Positions 7,480 to 15,328 of a DNA stretch of 42,115 bases are shown piece by piece. Source of the stretch: JAAYAY01 sp964429355 (lineage in GTDB: Bacteria; Planctomycetota; Planctomycetia; Pirellulales; Thermoguttaceae); assembly GCA_964429355.1 (NCBI GenBank), contig CAYSCH010000032.1, positions 1 through 42,115 on the forward strand, read 5' to 3'. Under the pieces are notes generated by a model. That model was not told the origin of the DNA. It saw nothing but the letters and a program-made list of their open reading frames with translations, and made no database searches. The position numbers were made by a program, and so were the translations under genes. The first letter of the stretch is position 1. Every line of letters starts with the position of its first letter.

Positions 7480-7626
7480 TCGGCCGTGTTGCGTGTGGAA
7501 AGGCAACACCCTCCTCCAGAAACTATGGATTGCAGAGACGAGGTCGACAAAGAAGGCAGGGCCGTGCGGCGCCGGCTCGGAATCGTGAAACAGGTATTGA
7601 CTGTCATTCCGCCCGGCAGGCGGCTT

Positions 7627-7642
7627 TGGCACGAAAACTGCT
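7627..7642 (+). promoter_or_regulatory. Putative sigma-54 promoter upstream of the small membrane protein
   Basis: TGGCACGAAAACTGCT matches the -24/-12 consensus at 15 of 16 positions (C for T before TGC). The first recognisable downstream gene starts at 7890, which leaves a leader of about 235 bases containing the 7755-7791 hairpin. Confidence 0.45.
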
Positions 7643-7754
7643 CCCTCAGATTTTGCCCCCCTGAGTCTCGCGGGTCCTTGCGAGGAATCATGTTGACTGG
7701 CTCCATGCCATCGAAGTCTCGCGATGCCCGGTTCTGACGTGTCGGAGATGAAAG

Positions 7755-7791
7755 ACCTCGCCCCGAGTGGCAAACGCCTTCGGGGCGAGGT
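7755..7791. terminator. Perfect 12-bp hairpin, terminator or attenuator
   Basis: ACCTCGCCCCGA (7755-7766) pairs exactly with TCGGGGCGAGGT (7780-7791) across a 13-base loop. There is no T-run on the plus strand and only a short pyrimidine stretch on the minus strand. It lies between the sigma-54-like promoter at 7627 and the gene at 7890, so it could end a short RNA or attenuate the leader. Confidence 0.5.
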
Positions 7792-7889
7792 TGGGTGGAA
7801 AAAGGATGTAATGAGAGGGCCATGGCAGGTGACCTGGGCCTCAAGGGGCGACAATTGTCCGTCCAGATATTTCGGAAAGGAAAGAAGAT

Positions 7890-8009
7890 ATGAGAAACCC
7901 GCCGCCAACTTGGCAACGTCGTGGCAAGATCGGCTGGATTATCCTCTGGCTGCTTGGCGTACCGATTCCAGTCCTGCTAATCCTGTTCGTACTTCGGGGC
8001 TGCACGTGA
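7890..8009 (+). CDS. 39-residue single-pass membrane protein
   Basis: A short open frame: a basic N-terminus (MRNPPPTWQRRGK), one hydrophobic helix ('IGWIILWLLGVPIPVLLILF') and the end 'VLRGCT'. The composition (basic inside, long Leu/Ile helix with Pro in the middle) and a GGAAAG ribosome site 6-8 bp before the ATG support a real gene. I recall similar tiny proteins in stress clusters of several phyla but cannot name a family. The orientation rule predicts the N-terminus in the cytoplasm. The DUF2892 gene follows on the same strand 177 bp later. Confidence 0.65.
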   Translation: MRNPPPTWQRRGKIGWIILWLLGVPIPVLLILFVLRGCT

Positions 8010-8186
8010 TCGAACCATCTCGTTGCAGGCTCCGAACCGGCCAAGCCCCCGTGACTTTCGAAACTGAACTGATTCTCGGGAGCTGCGACCGTGGCCTTGT
8101 GTGCTTTGCAGGCAGCGACGTGCAGCACACAACCGGGAACCGATTCCCCAGAGCCGGAGGGTTTCTTATGCTACAAGGAGAATTCC

Positions 8187-8648
8187 ATGATTCGTACAAC
8201 GACACGAGTGAGCGAGAACACGGCTGAGCAGGTGAATGCCGCTATCCGTCAGCAAACCGCCAGAAGTGTTAGCTGTCATGCGTTGGCTGGCCCCGAGGCA
8301 ATCGAGCGGAGGTTGCAGGAGCTCGATCAAGAGTGGGACATCGAACGGACGCTGGAGGCCAATGCAGCCAGCATCACCCTGCTTGGGGTGGTCCTGGGTA
8401 CCGTCGCGAGTCGAAAGTGGTTTGTTCTTCCGGGGGTGGTCGCAGCGTTCTTGTTGCAGCATGCCGTCCAGGGCTGGTGCCCGCCGATACCGGTGCTGCG
8501 TCGATTGGGCTTCCGCACTGAGGCGGAGATCTTTCGTGAACGATATGCCTTAAAAGCCCTCCGAGGTGATTTCTCAGAGGTCAAACCGATTGCGACAGAG
8601 CCAGTCCAGACCGATGTAACGACAGCGTTGCGGGCGGTCGACTTGTGA
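8187..8648 (+). CDS. DUF2892 (YgaP-like) inner-membrane protein
   Basis: 153 residues. The diagnostic segment runs from residue about 58: 'ANAASITLLGVVLGTVASRK', W, 'FVLPGVVAAFLLQHAVQGWC', then 'PPIPVLRRLGFRTEAEIFRE', ending 'RYALKALRGDF'. The two hydrophobic stretches are the DUF2892 membrane hairpin, and the downstream motif is conserved in the planctomycete/proteobacterial branch. In other proteins this domain is fused to rhodanese; here there is none. The 55-residue N-terminal part is soluble and Glu/Arg-rich. The ATG at 8187 is preceded by AAGGAGAA; the longer frame from 8091 lacks a ribosome site. Confidence 0.85.
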   Translation: MIRTTTRVSENTAEQVNAAIRQQTARSVSCHALAGPEAIERRLQELDQEWDIERTLEANAASITLLGVVLGTVASRKWFVLPGVVAAFLLQHAVQGWCPPIPVLRRLGFRTEAEIFRERYALKALRGDFSEVKPIATEPVQTDVTTALRAVDL

Positions 8649-8961
8649 GCCAGCCCACTTGAGGTCAACACAGCCGGAAATGTGCTCTCGTCTGCCCACA
8701 CCTGGCGACGGCTCCCTTTGCACGCATTTTCCACGGGATGTCCATTACCTGTTCGGGCCTTTCGACCCCGAGACCGTTGATGGGCTGATTCTATTCGAGG
8801 TGGGTACTCCAGGGAGAAGTGAGGCCCCCTAATCGCTTCAATGTCCCATGTCTGGCTTGCCAAAACGGAACGTCCTGCGACAATTGCGCGGTTGAGTCTC
8901 TCAACGAGACATGGCAGGCAAGTGATCGGATTGACCGATTTGTTGACATGGAGAAGAACGC
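8649..8961. other. Intergenic region ahead of the sigma-54 regulator
   Basis: 313 bp. Contains a small hairpin GTTGAG-TCT-CTCAAC at 8891-8905 and a 50-codon open frame (8680-8832, ATG to TAA) with protein-like composition but a badly placed ribosome site. No sigma-54-like promoter is found here. Confidence 0.5.
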
Positions 8962-9159
8962 GTGCCGACAATCCTCGTGGTTGACGACGATCGAACCATT
9001 ATTCATATCGTGTCGAAGGCACTTGGCGCGGCGGATATTGAGGTTCTTTCGGCAAGCGATGTGACACAAGGTCTCCAGGTGCTGGGAAGCCGCGCGCCCG
9101 ATGTCGACGCCTGTTTGCTGGACATCATGCTGCCAGATCTTTCCGGCCTGGACGCTTTC
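8962..9159 (+). pseudogene. Receiver domain of a sigma-54 response regulator, cut by an internal deletion
   Basis: GTG start with GGAGA upstream. The 66 residues are the first half of a response-regulator receiver: 'MPTILVVDDDRTIIHIVSKA' (acidic pocket D8-D10) and 'ACLLDIMLPDLSGLDAF' (phosphoacceptor Asp about 54). After 'LDAF' the frame degenerates, and the expected continuation (TAMEAMKRGAFDYVLKP, with the receiver Lys) is found in the next frame 22 bases later. Family members normally have about 22 residues (66 nt) there, including the conserved Thr/Ser strand; here it is 22 nt. A deletion near 44 nt explains both the loss and the frame change. It is either a true mutation or an assembly error. 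Confidence 0.7.
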
Positions 9160-9187
9160 GCACAGCGACAGCAGCAGCGCAACCGCC

Positions 9188-10372
9188 ATGGAGGCGATGA
9201 AGAGGGGGGCCTTCGATTATGTCCTCAAGCCAATCGAACTGCCGGCACTTCGAAACCTTGTGGCGAAGGCCATCGAGATCCGCCGCAAGATGCTGGTGCC
9301 CGTCGAGATGTCGACCGATATCTCCGCCCGGGAGTCTACCGATTTGATCATTGGGAACAGTCCCAAGATGCAGGAAGTCTACAAGGCGGTGGGGCGTGTG
9401 GCGACGCAAGACGTAACCGTGCTTGTCGTTGGGGAAAGCGGGACCGGCAAGGAGTTGGTCGCCCGTGCGATCTATCAGCACAGCAACCGAATGGATCGTC
9501 CCTTTCTGGCCGTGAACTGTGCCGCGATCCCGGAGACGCTGCTTGAGAGCGAGCTGTTCGGCCACGAGAAGGGCGCATTTACCGGGGCAGATCGCCGCCG
9601 CATCGGCAAGTTCGAGCAGTGTTCGGGAGGAACGCTGTTTCTGGATGAAATCGGCGATATGCCGCAAGCGTTGCAGAGCAAGATCCTGCGAGTTCTCCAG
9701 TCGCAGCAATTCGAACGAGTCGGCGGCAACGAGACCATACAAACCGACGTGCGAATCATTGCGGCAACGAATCGCGATCTTGAGTTGCTGGTCGAACAAG
9801 GCAAGTTTCGGGAGGATCTCTACTACCGATTGCGGGGCTTTGTCATCGTGCTTCCGCCGTTGCGCGAACGGGGACAGGATGTGGCGCTTCTGCTCCGTCA
9901 TTTTCTGGCCCGATTCAATCGCGAGTTGGGCAAGAGTATCGAGAACATTTCGCCGGAAACCATGGAGCTGCTCAACGAGTATTCATGGCCGGGAAATGTG
10001 CGGGAACTGGAGAACGTCATCAAGCAAACCCTCATTCAGGCCACCGGCTCCGTTGTCATTCCCGAGTTTCTCCCGCCTTTCGCAACGTACGGCGGTTCCC
10101 GTCCCGGTGGCAGCCGCTGCGATGACGAGGATGAGCAATTGGCAACCTTTATTCGGCGTCGAATGGACGCCGGAACGGAGAACCTCTACTCCGAAGCTCT
10201 CGAGTTCATGGAACTTCGCCTTCTCCAAAAGGTGTTGGACGAATCTGCGGGGAACCAGTCGCAGGCCGCACGAATCCTCGGCATCACTCGTGGCAGTCTG
10301 CGAAACAAGATTCGCACACTGGGCATCGAGATCGAGCAGGTCACGAGAGTGCCCTCACGAGCCGAAGCGTAA
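9188..10372 (+). CDS. Sigma-54 activator: AAA+ domain and Fis-type HTH (receiver disrupted)
   Basis: 394 residues from the ATG at 9188; the frame is open back to 9101. It begins with the last receiver strand and linker ('MEAMKRGAFDYVLKPIELPA'). The AAA+ domain has Walker A GESGTGKE (about 82), the sigma-54-contacting GAFTGA loop (about 131), Walker B 'GGTLFLDEIGDM' (about 145-156) and the arginine-finger region 'FREDLYYRLRGF'. The C-terminal Fis-type HTH is 'NQSQAARILGITRGSLRNKI'. This is an NtrC-class enhancer-binding protein that remodels sigma-54 polymerase using ATP. No histidine kinase neighbour is present. With the receiver broken (8962-9159), it would be constitutive, unstable or unexpressed unless the frameshift is artefactual. 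Confidence 0.85.
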   Translation: MEAMKRGAFDYVLKPIELPALRNLVAKAIEIRRKMLVPVEMSTDISARESTDLIIGNSPKMQEVYKAVGRVATQDVTVLVVGESGTGKELVARAIYQHSNRMDRPFLAVNCAAIPETLLESELFGHEKGAFTGADRRRIGKFEQCSGGTLFLDEIGDMPQALQSKILRVLQSQQFERVGGNETIQTDVRIIAATNRDLELLVEQGKFREDLYYRLRGFVIVLPPLRERGQDVALLLRHFLARFNRELGKSIENISPETMELLNEYSWPGNVRELENVIKQTLIQATGSVVIPEFLPPFATYGGSRPGGSRCDDEDEQLATFIRRRMDAGTENLYSEALEFMELRLLQKVLDESAGNQSQAARILGITRGSLRNKIRTLGIEIEQVTRVPSRAEA

Positions 10373-10746
10373 CCGATATCGGCGCCCGAAGAGCATCGGG
10401 AATGAGCAGGAGGTTTGCTGCGACTTTTTGGGGGGGCATCGCACCAGCTTACCGGCTCTGGCGCCATTTCCAGCGGCTTTGAAAGCCTGCGTGGGTTGCG
10501 GAGGACCGGGGACCGTGGCCGCTCTTCCATCGCCCTGGTGTAGGGGCGACCAAGCTGCGGCCAAGCGACTCTCCAGATGGGTTGCGGCCACGTGTCTCTC
10601 CAACCACTTCGCGGAAATCGGCTTACGGTGACCGTTTGGCCTGAGTGGCGAAAGCCGGCGGCAGCGGCACACGATCTGCAGATTGTCCAAACGGGCCAGA
10701 CTCTGGCCGTTCAATTTCGAAACTCCTCACACTGGAGGACAAGAAG
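10373..10746. other. Intergenic region after the regulator
   Basis: 374 bp. A small CCCGA/TCGGG stem lies about 15 bases after the regulator stop, and the sigma-54-like element is at 10665-10680. Otherwise I recognise no coding sequence; the open frames are rich in Arg, Pro and Cys. Confidence 0.5.
10665..10680 (+). promoter_or_regulatory. Possible sigma-54 promoter
   Basis: CGGCACACGATCTGCA matches the -24/-12 consensus at 14 of 16 positions with correct GG-GC spacing, 67 bp before the membrane-anchored protein at 10747. Confidence 0.35.
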
Positions 10747-11022
10747 ATGCGTTGGATAGCATTGATCGCATTTCTCGCCATCGTGTTGATGTTCCTGGGT
10801 GGTTGGTTGTACTTCACGGACGGTCCCACCCAGAGCGAGCTCATTCTCGACAAACAGGAAGCGCAACAAGATACCAAGGAAATGGTGGACGTGACCCAGG
10901 AGGCCCTCCAGGAGGCGGCCGAAGACCTGAAGGGCATCCGCGAGAGTGCTGAAGACGCAGTCACGGATGGCAAGGCCCCGGACGAAGAACGCACCGCGCC
11001 CAATCCGGCAAGATCTCAGTAG
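10747..11022 (+). CDS. Membrane-anchored acidic helical protein, function unknown
   Basis: 91 residues: one N-terminal transmembrane helix ('MRWIALIAFLAIVLMFLGGW', about 1-22), then an acidic helical region ('LDKQEAQQDTKEMVDVTQEA', 'LQEAAEDLKGIRESAEDAV') and a Pro-rich end. It looks like an inner-membrane anchor with a coiled-coil segment, resembling YtxH-type stress proteins in build but not clearly in sequence. GGAGG is about 10 bp before the ATG. I chose ATG 10747 over 10645 because the longer N-terminus is unsupported. It is the last gene of the stress-type cluster, followed by a terminator at 11189. Confidence 0.7.
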   Translation: MRWIALIAFLAIVLMFLGGWLYFTDGPTQSELILDKQEAQQDTKEMVDVTQEALQEAAEDLKGIRESAEDAVTDGKAPDEERTAPNPARSQ

Positions 11023-11358
11023 AAAAGATGCGCGGCAAGCCGAGCATCCAACCATTCCGGCCGCTCCTCGCGTTTCAAACGAGAGTTCCATTACGCCACC
11101 CGGGGGGAACCCCAGCGCGGCTCGCCGCAACCGCGCTCTGTTGCGGTCGCAGGCCGGCTAGTCGTTAGGGGGATCGCCACGCTTCCTCCCGGGCGGTGTC
11201 TTTCGACTGCCCGGTCGTCTTTTCCCCACCCGGCGTTGGCAGTCTCTTTTGGGGCAATATCTGCCCATCGAACTGGTAAGCTATTCTTATAATGCGGAGA
11301 ATTCCCCAGAAAACCTGATCTTGCCGATCGTACTGCATTTGCCCGGAGCGTCGCTGGT
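11023..11358. other. Intergenic region with a terminator
   Basis: 336 bp between the small membrane protein and the TMTC-like gene. Apart from the terminator at 11189-11223 I see nothing coding. Confidence 0.5.
11189..11223 (+). terminator. Probable Rho-independent terminator
   Basis: CCGGGCGGT (11189-11197) pairs with ACTGCCCGG (11206-11214) with one mismatch across an 8-base loop, followed by a T-rich stretch ending in TTTT (11220-11223). It lies about 170 bp after the stop of the 10747 gene. Confidence 0.55.
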
Positions 11359-13452
11359 ATGACCGAGGAACGGAATGCACCTGCCGCTTGCAGCCAGGGT
11401 CCTGTGGTTTCCGAAGCCAACCAGTCGCATCCGGTGGGGGAGGCTGTCGAAGAATATCTGCTGCCGACCACAAACTGCAAGGGGAATTTCGTTCAGGTAG
11501 TGGCGGTCTGCGGTTTCCTGCTGCTGGCGATCGGGCTCGTATTCGGCCGGACGACCAGTTTCGAATTCATCGTCTTGGACGATCCCACCGACGTGACACT
11601 GAATCCGCACGTCAACGGTGGGTTGAGGGCGGAGGCAGTCTGGTGGGTGTTTGGCCATTGTCATGGGGCAGCCTGGATGCCGATTACGAGCCTCTCCCAC
11701 ATGCTTGATTGCGAGTTGTTCGGCCTCAACGCGGGCGGACATCACCTCACCAACGTCGTGTTGCACACTGCCGTTGCGGTCCTGCTGTTTCTCGTGCTGC
11801 GCGAGTGGACGGGTCGTCTGTGGCCCAGTGCATTGGTGGCGGCGGTGTTCGCCATCCATCCCTTGCGGGTCGAGTCGGTGGCGTGGGTCACCGAACGGAA
11901 AGACGTCCTCAGCGGGCTGTTCTTCATGCTTACACTGTGGGCCTACGGGAGCTACGTGCGCCATCGCTTCTCGATCTTCCGATACTCGGCCGTGCTCTTC
12001 TTCTTCGCTTTGGGGTTGATGTCCAAACCGATGGTCGTAACGATGCCATTCCTGCTGCTGTTGCTGGACTACTGGCCGTTGGGCCGCTGGACAATTCCGG
12101 CTGCGGGCTGGCGGACAGCCGCCGGCGGGGAGAGCTCTGCAGCGTCCCTGCCGCTGCGAGGCCGTCTGCGAATTGCCGCGCGCCTGTTGCTAGAGAAGGT
12201 CCCGCTGCTGGCCATGGTCGCCGGCTCCTGCATCGTGACCTTCTCGGCGCATAATGCCGAGATCTTGACCACGCTCCGCGAGCGTTACGACCTGACGTGG
12301 CGGCTCGGAACCACGCCGCTTTCGTACGTGAGCTATCTGGGCATGTTCTTCTATCCCGTGAACCTCTGGACTCCCTATCCCCGGCCCGATCTCGAGTTGC
12401 CGTATGGGAAGATTGCCGGGGCCGTCGTCGTACTGGCGGTCCTCACGGTGGCCGCGGTGGTGGCCCGGCGCAAGTACCCGTACCTGTTCGTCGGCTGGTT
12501 CTGGTACGTGGGAATGCTGGTGCCCGTAAGTGGGATCCTCCAGTTTGGCATACAGACGATGGCCGACCGTTTCACGTACCTGCCGCAGATCGGGCTTTGC
12601 CTGGCGCTCGCCTGGACCTTGGCCGATGCGCTGAAATCCTGGCGGTTGCGGCCTCCGGTGTATGCCCTGGCCGCCGCCGCGATCCTGGTAGTCCTGGCCG
12701 TGTGTGCGTTTCGCCAGACGTCGCACTGGCGCAATGACCAGACCTTCTGGAGCCGCGCCCTTGCGTGCAACCCGAGGGACTGGTCAGCCTGTCATGGCCT
12801 GGGCACGTTGTACCAGGGCTCGGGCCAGTTGGACAAGGCCATCGAGTACTATCAGCGGGCAATCGCGATCCAGCCCGACGAACCGATGGTCCACTACAAC
12901 CTCGGCGTTGCTCTGGCTGGCGTAAACCGGCTCAGTGAGGCTGTCCAGGAGTATCAGAAGACCCTTGAGCTCCAACCCAACAACGCGGTGGCGAAGAACA
13001 ATCTCGGCAACACCCTGCTGCTCCTCGGCGATCTCGAGAAGGCGATGCGGTATTGCCGGGAGGCGGTCGAACTCGATCCCGATTTCGCGGAGGCTCACTT
13101 CAATATCGGCAGTATTCTGTATCTCCGCGGCCAGGCTGACGAGGCGATCGGGCAGTACGAACGGGCAGTCAGCGTCAGACCCGACTACCAGGAGGCTCAT
13201 TACGCCCTGGGGGCCGTCCTGGCTCAACGCGGCCGCTTCGATGAGGCGATCGACGCGTACCGCAAGGCGTTGGAGCCGCAGTCCGTATTCGCCGCCGACG
13301 TTCATTACGCGATGGGGATTGCACTGGCCGCCAGCGACCGACCGGAGGAGGCGGCAGCGCATTTTCAAGAGGCTCTGACCCTGCGTCCCAACTTCTCCCA
13401 GGCCAGGTATCAGTTGGAGCGGGTCTCCGTCGAAAAGAAGCGGCCGGAGTGA
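11359..13452 (+). CDS. TMTC-like membrane protein with C-terminal TPR repeats
   Basis: 697 residues. The N-terminal half is polytopic, about ten membrane helices, with GT-C-like features: an acidic loop after helix 1 ('IVLDDPTDVTLNPH') and 'AVFAIHPLRVESVAWVTERK', a motif shared with eukaryotic TMTC mannosyltransferases and their bacterial relatives. Residues about 470-690 hold six or so TPR repeats ('GLGTLYQGSGQLDKAIEYYQ', 'HYNLGVALAGVNRLSEAVQE', 'KNNLGNTLLLLGDLEKAMRY', and so on). Likely a membrane glycosyltransferase or glycan-handling protein with an extracytoplasmic TPR platform; substrate unknown. It converges on the two glycosyltransferase genes that follow. Confidence 0.8.
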   Translation: MTEERNAPAACSQGPVVSEANQSHPVGEAVEEYLLPTTNCKGNFVQVVAVCGFLLLAIGLVFGRTTSFEFIVLDDPTDVTLNPHVNGGLRAEAVWWVFGHCHGAAWMPITSLSHMLDCELFGLNAGGHHLTNVVLHTAVAVLLFLVLREWTGRLWPSALVAAVFAIHPLRVESVAWVTERKDVLSGLFFMLTLWAYGSYVRHRFSIFRYSAVLFFFALGLMSKPMVVTMPFLLLLLDYWPLGRWTIPAAGWRTAAGGESSAASLPLRGRLRIAARLLLEKVPLLAMVAGSCIVTFSAHNAEILTTLRERYDLTWRLGTTPLSYVSYLGMFFYPVNLWTPYPRPDLELPYGKIAGAVVVLAVLTVAAVVARRKYPYLFVGWFWYVGMLVPVSGILQFGIQTMADRFTYLPQIGLCLALAWTLADALKSWRLRPPVYALAAAAILVVLAVCAFRQTSHWRNDQTFWSRALACNPRDWSACHGLGTLYQGSGQLDKAIEYYQRAIAIQPDEPMVHYNLGVALAGVNRLSEAVQEYQKTLELQPNNAVAKNNLGNTLLLLGDLEKAMRYCREAVELDPDFAEAHFNIGSILYLRGQADEAIGQYERAVSVRPDYQEAHYALGAVLAQRGRFDEAIDAYRKALEPQSVFAADVHYAMGIALAASDRPEEAAAHFQEALTLRPNFSQARYQLERVSVEKKRPE

Positions 13453-13498
13453 AGCTCCGTAGTCAACCACCGTTGCCGGCCGACCCGGCTTTCCGCGG

Positions 13499-14422
13499 TT
13501 ACGTCGTGCGACGGAAATGCCGGCGGTACAACTCGAAGGCCCACGCGGTACGTCCCGGCAGATAGGCCAGAATCGAGTCCGGGTCGCGGCTCAGATCTTT
13601 CACGAGCCTGAGGTTGTTTTCGTAGCCGAGATACTCGCCCCGCAAGTCGCAGAGCAAGTCGCTCGCGTGGCGGTCTTGAAACACCGAGGGCTTGTTGTAG
13701 ACGACCCGGAATCCCTTCGCCTGCACCAGATACCCCGGCCAAATGTCATCCATGCGCCCCACATGGGGCAGCATGAAGTAGTCGGCGAGCACCTCGGGGG
13801 AAAGAAACGTGTTCTGCGAGTCGAACGGCCCCATCTTGTTGGCGGCCATCGGGAACCGGTCCGGATCAAAATCGCACTTCGGCGCATGCTCCAGGCGGCA
13901 GATCGCATCGACGTCCGGGTCGCCGTTCCAAAGGTCCGCCTGGATGTCTGCGCGGACCTTCTTCCGCGACTTGCGGCCGTAGTCTCGCATCGGCAGAAGC
14001 TGCAGCGGGTAGCCGCGATGCCAGAGATGGCCGTGATTCGTGGCGCCCAACGGGTCGAACGCGGGCAGGTCCGTCTCGTAGTAGTCGACCTCAACTTCCT
14101 TGCCGACCAGCAGATCCTGGCCCCATCCCTCCAGCGGAATGTTGTCGTCGTCGACAACCGCCACGATGTCGGCGCCAAGGTTTTTCGCCCAGAGAAATCC
14201 GAAATTGCGCCGCTGGATGCAGTTCCAGCCGATCGCGTTGGAGAGCGCCGGATCGAATTTCTCCTGCTCGGCGGGGGAAATATAGATGCCGCGCGTAAGG
14301 CGATAATCGGCCGGCGTTTTCAAGTCGCCGACCACCACCAGGTCCCAGTCCTTCAAGGCCTGGAACTTCTCGATGGCCTCCGTGGGAGGGTAGATGGTGG
14401 TGGTGACGATGACCTTCTTCAT
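13499..14422 (-). CDS. STELLO / reversibly glycosylated polypeptide-like glycosyltransferase
   Basis: 307 residues with a GT-A-like fold. It begins 'MKKVIVTTTIYPPTEAIEKF', has a DDD metal/sugar-nucleotide motif in 'ADIVAVVDDDNIPLEGWG' (about 88-105), 'GPFDSQNTFLSPEVLADYF' and 'RMDDIWPGYLVQAKGF'. The arrangement resembles STELLO-type and UDP-arabinopyranose mutase-like proteins rather than a GT2 enzyme. It probably transfers a sugar in the cytoplasm or at the membrane; donor and acceptor are unknown. There is no signal peptide. An AAGGG ribosome site precedes the ATG. A GT2 gene lies upstream on the same strand 123 bp away, so the two may act together. Confidence 0.7.
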   Translation of the reverse strand: MKKVIVTTTIYPPTEAIEKFQALKDWDLVVVGDLKTPADYRLTRGIYISPAEQEKFDPALSNAIGWNCIQRRNFGFLWAKNLGADIVAVVDDDNIPLEGWGQDLLVGKEVEVDYYETDLPAFDPLGATNHGHLWHRGYPLQLLPMRDYGRKSRKKVRADIQADLWNGDPDVDAICRLEHAPKCDFDPDRFPMAANKMGPFDSQNTFLSPEVLADYFMLPHVGRMDDIWPGYLVQAKGFRVVYNKPSVFQDRHASDLLCDLRGEYLGYENNLRLVKDLSRDPDSILAYLPGRTAWAFELYRRHFRRTT

Positions 14423-14545
14423 GAGCAGCCCTTGCCGAGGATGGGAAATCCGCCCCTGGGTCTATCAGTGTTCAGAAAAGACTGGTGACGTGATCATTCG
14501 CCTCTGGATACTACATCCGCGATCCTGTTCGTCGCCCTGTTGGCA

Positions 14546-15328
14546 TTACTTGTCGGACCGGCAACAGCGATGGCTGGCGGGGTCCGTCTGGAGGATTGAC
14601 CGCTTGCTCACAAAACGCGTCTTCAGTCCGATCCGGAAATACGCCAGGTTGCGGAAGAAAGGGTTCTGCGACTGGCCTTCGCTCCGACAGCGCCATACCG
14701 TGGCAATCTCGCTGACCGGCACGCCCAGTCGGAGCGGCTTGACGACCGTCTCCAGATTGAACGGATGCCTGAGTTCCTCCCAGCGGATCGCCTGGACCAG
14801 GCGCGTGGGCAAGATCCGGTAGCCGTAGGTCATATCGGTCAGACGCGAGCCGTACAGCAGCGAAAAGACGTGTTGAAAGACCCAATTGCACAGGAGCTTG
14901 AGGGGCGAGTAGCCATGAAACTCGCCCCCACGGATCCACCGCGAGGTACCCACCACCGCCGACGGGTTCTTCTGGGCCTCGGCGATCAACCGGACCACGT
15001 CGTTGGGGTCGGTCTCCAGGTCGCTGGCCATCATGATCACGTGGCTGCCTTGCGCCCGCGCAAAGCCCTCACGCAACGCGCCGCCCAGGAAGGGGAGCGT
15101 CTGGTGATGGACCACGACCAGCGACCCCAACTCCTTCTGGAGCCGATCGACGACCGCCATCGATTCTGCGGTCGTCCGACGACAGACGACGATCAGCAGT
15201 TCCTTGACGTGGTCTCGGGCGTCGCGAAGAACGATCTTCACGGTCTCTTCGAGCGATACCGTCTCATTCATCACCGGCAGAATGACGGTCGCCGATTCGA
15301 ATCGTTCTACGTGCGGATAGTCAGCCAC
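14546..15328 (-). CDS. Family 2 glycosyltransferase (dolichyl-phosphate-type)
   Basis: 260 residues from the GTG at 15328, which has GGGAGAG a few bases upstream. The longer frame to 15556 adds 76 Ser/Arg/Pro-rich residues that do not look real. GT-A core: 'ESATVILPVMNETVSLEETV' (nucleotide-binding strand), 'GGALREGFARAQGSHVIMMA', then 'SDLETDPNDVVRLI' with the DxD-like metal site, and 'LTDMTYGYRILPTRLV', typical of DPM-synthase-like and UndP-glycosyltransferases. It lacks C-terminal membrane helices, so it is probably cytosolic or peripheral. It may supply or extend the glycan handled by the neighbouring STELLO-like and TMTC-like proteins. Confidence 0.8.
   Translation of the reverse strand: MADYPHVERFESATVILPVMNETVSLEETVKIVLRDARDHVKELLIVVCRRTTAESMAVVDRLQKELGSLVVVHHQTLPFLGGALREGFARAQGSHVIMMASDLETDPNDVVRLIAEAQKNPSAVVGTSRWIRGGEFHGYSPLKLLCNWVFQHVFSLLYGSRLTDMTYGYRILPTRLVQAIRWEELRHPFNLETVVKPLRLGVPVSEIATVWRCRSEGQSQNPFFRNLAYFRIGLKTRFVSKRSILQTDPASHRCCRSDK

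Larger units (their letters stand above)
7340..7889. other. 550-bp intergenic region with regulatory elements
   Basis: Divergent region between the YciE-like gene and the 39-residue membrane protein. It holds a 7-bp stem-loop (7415-7433), a weak minus-strand and a good plus-strand sigma-54-like promoter, and a 12-bp perfect hairpin (7755-7791). The open frames here have Arg/Pro/Ser-rich products and look like noise. Confidence 0.6.

Noticed and set aside
8680..8832. 50-codon open frame before the sigma-54 regulator
   Set aside because: Composition is protein-like, but GGAA abuts the ATG and no homolog is recognised; kept only as a note.
13475..13489. GCCGG/CCGGC stem between convergent genes as a bidirectional terminator
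   Set aside because: Only 5 bp with a 5-base loop and no T-run; too weak to report.
13517..14488. 323-codon open frame antisense to the STELLO-like gene
   Set aside because: Shadow of a gene with recognisable motifs on the minus strand.
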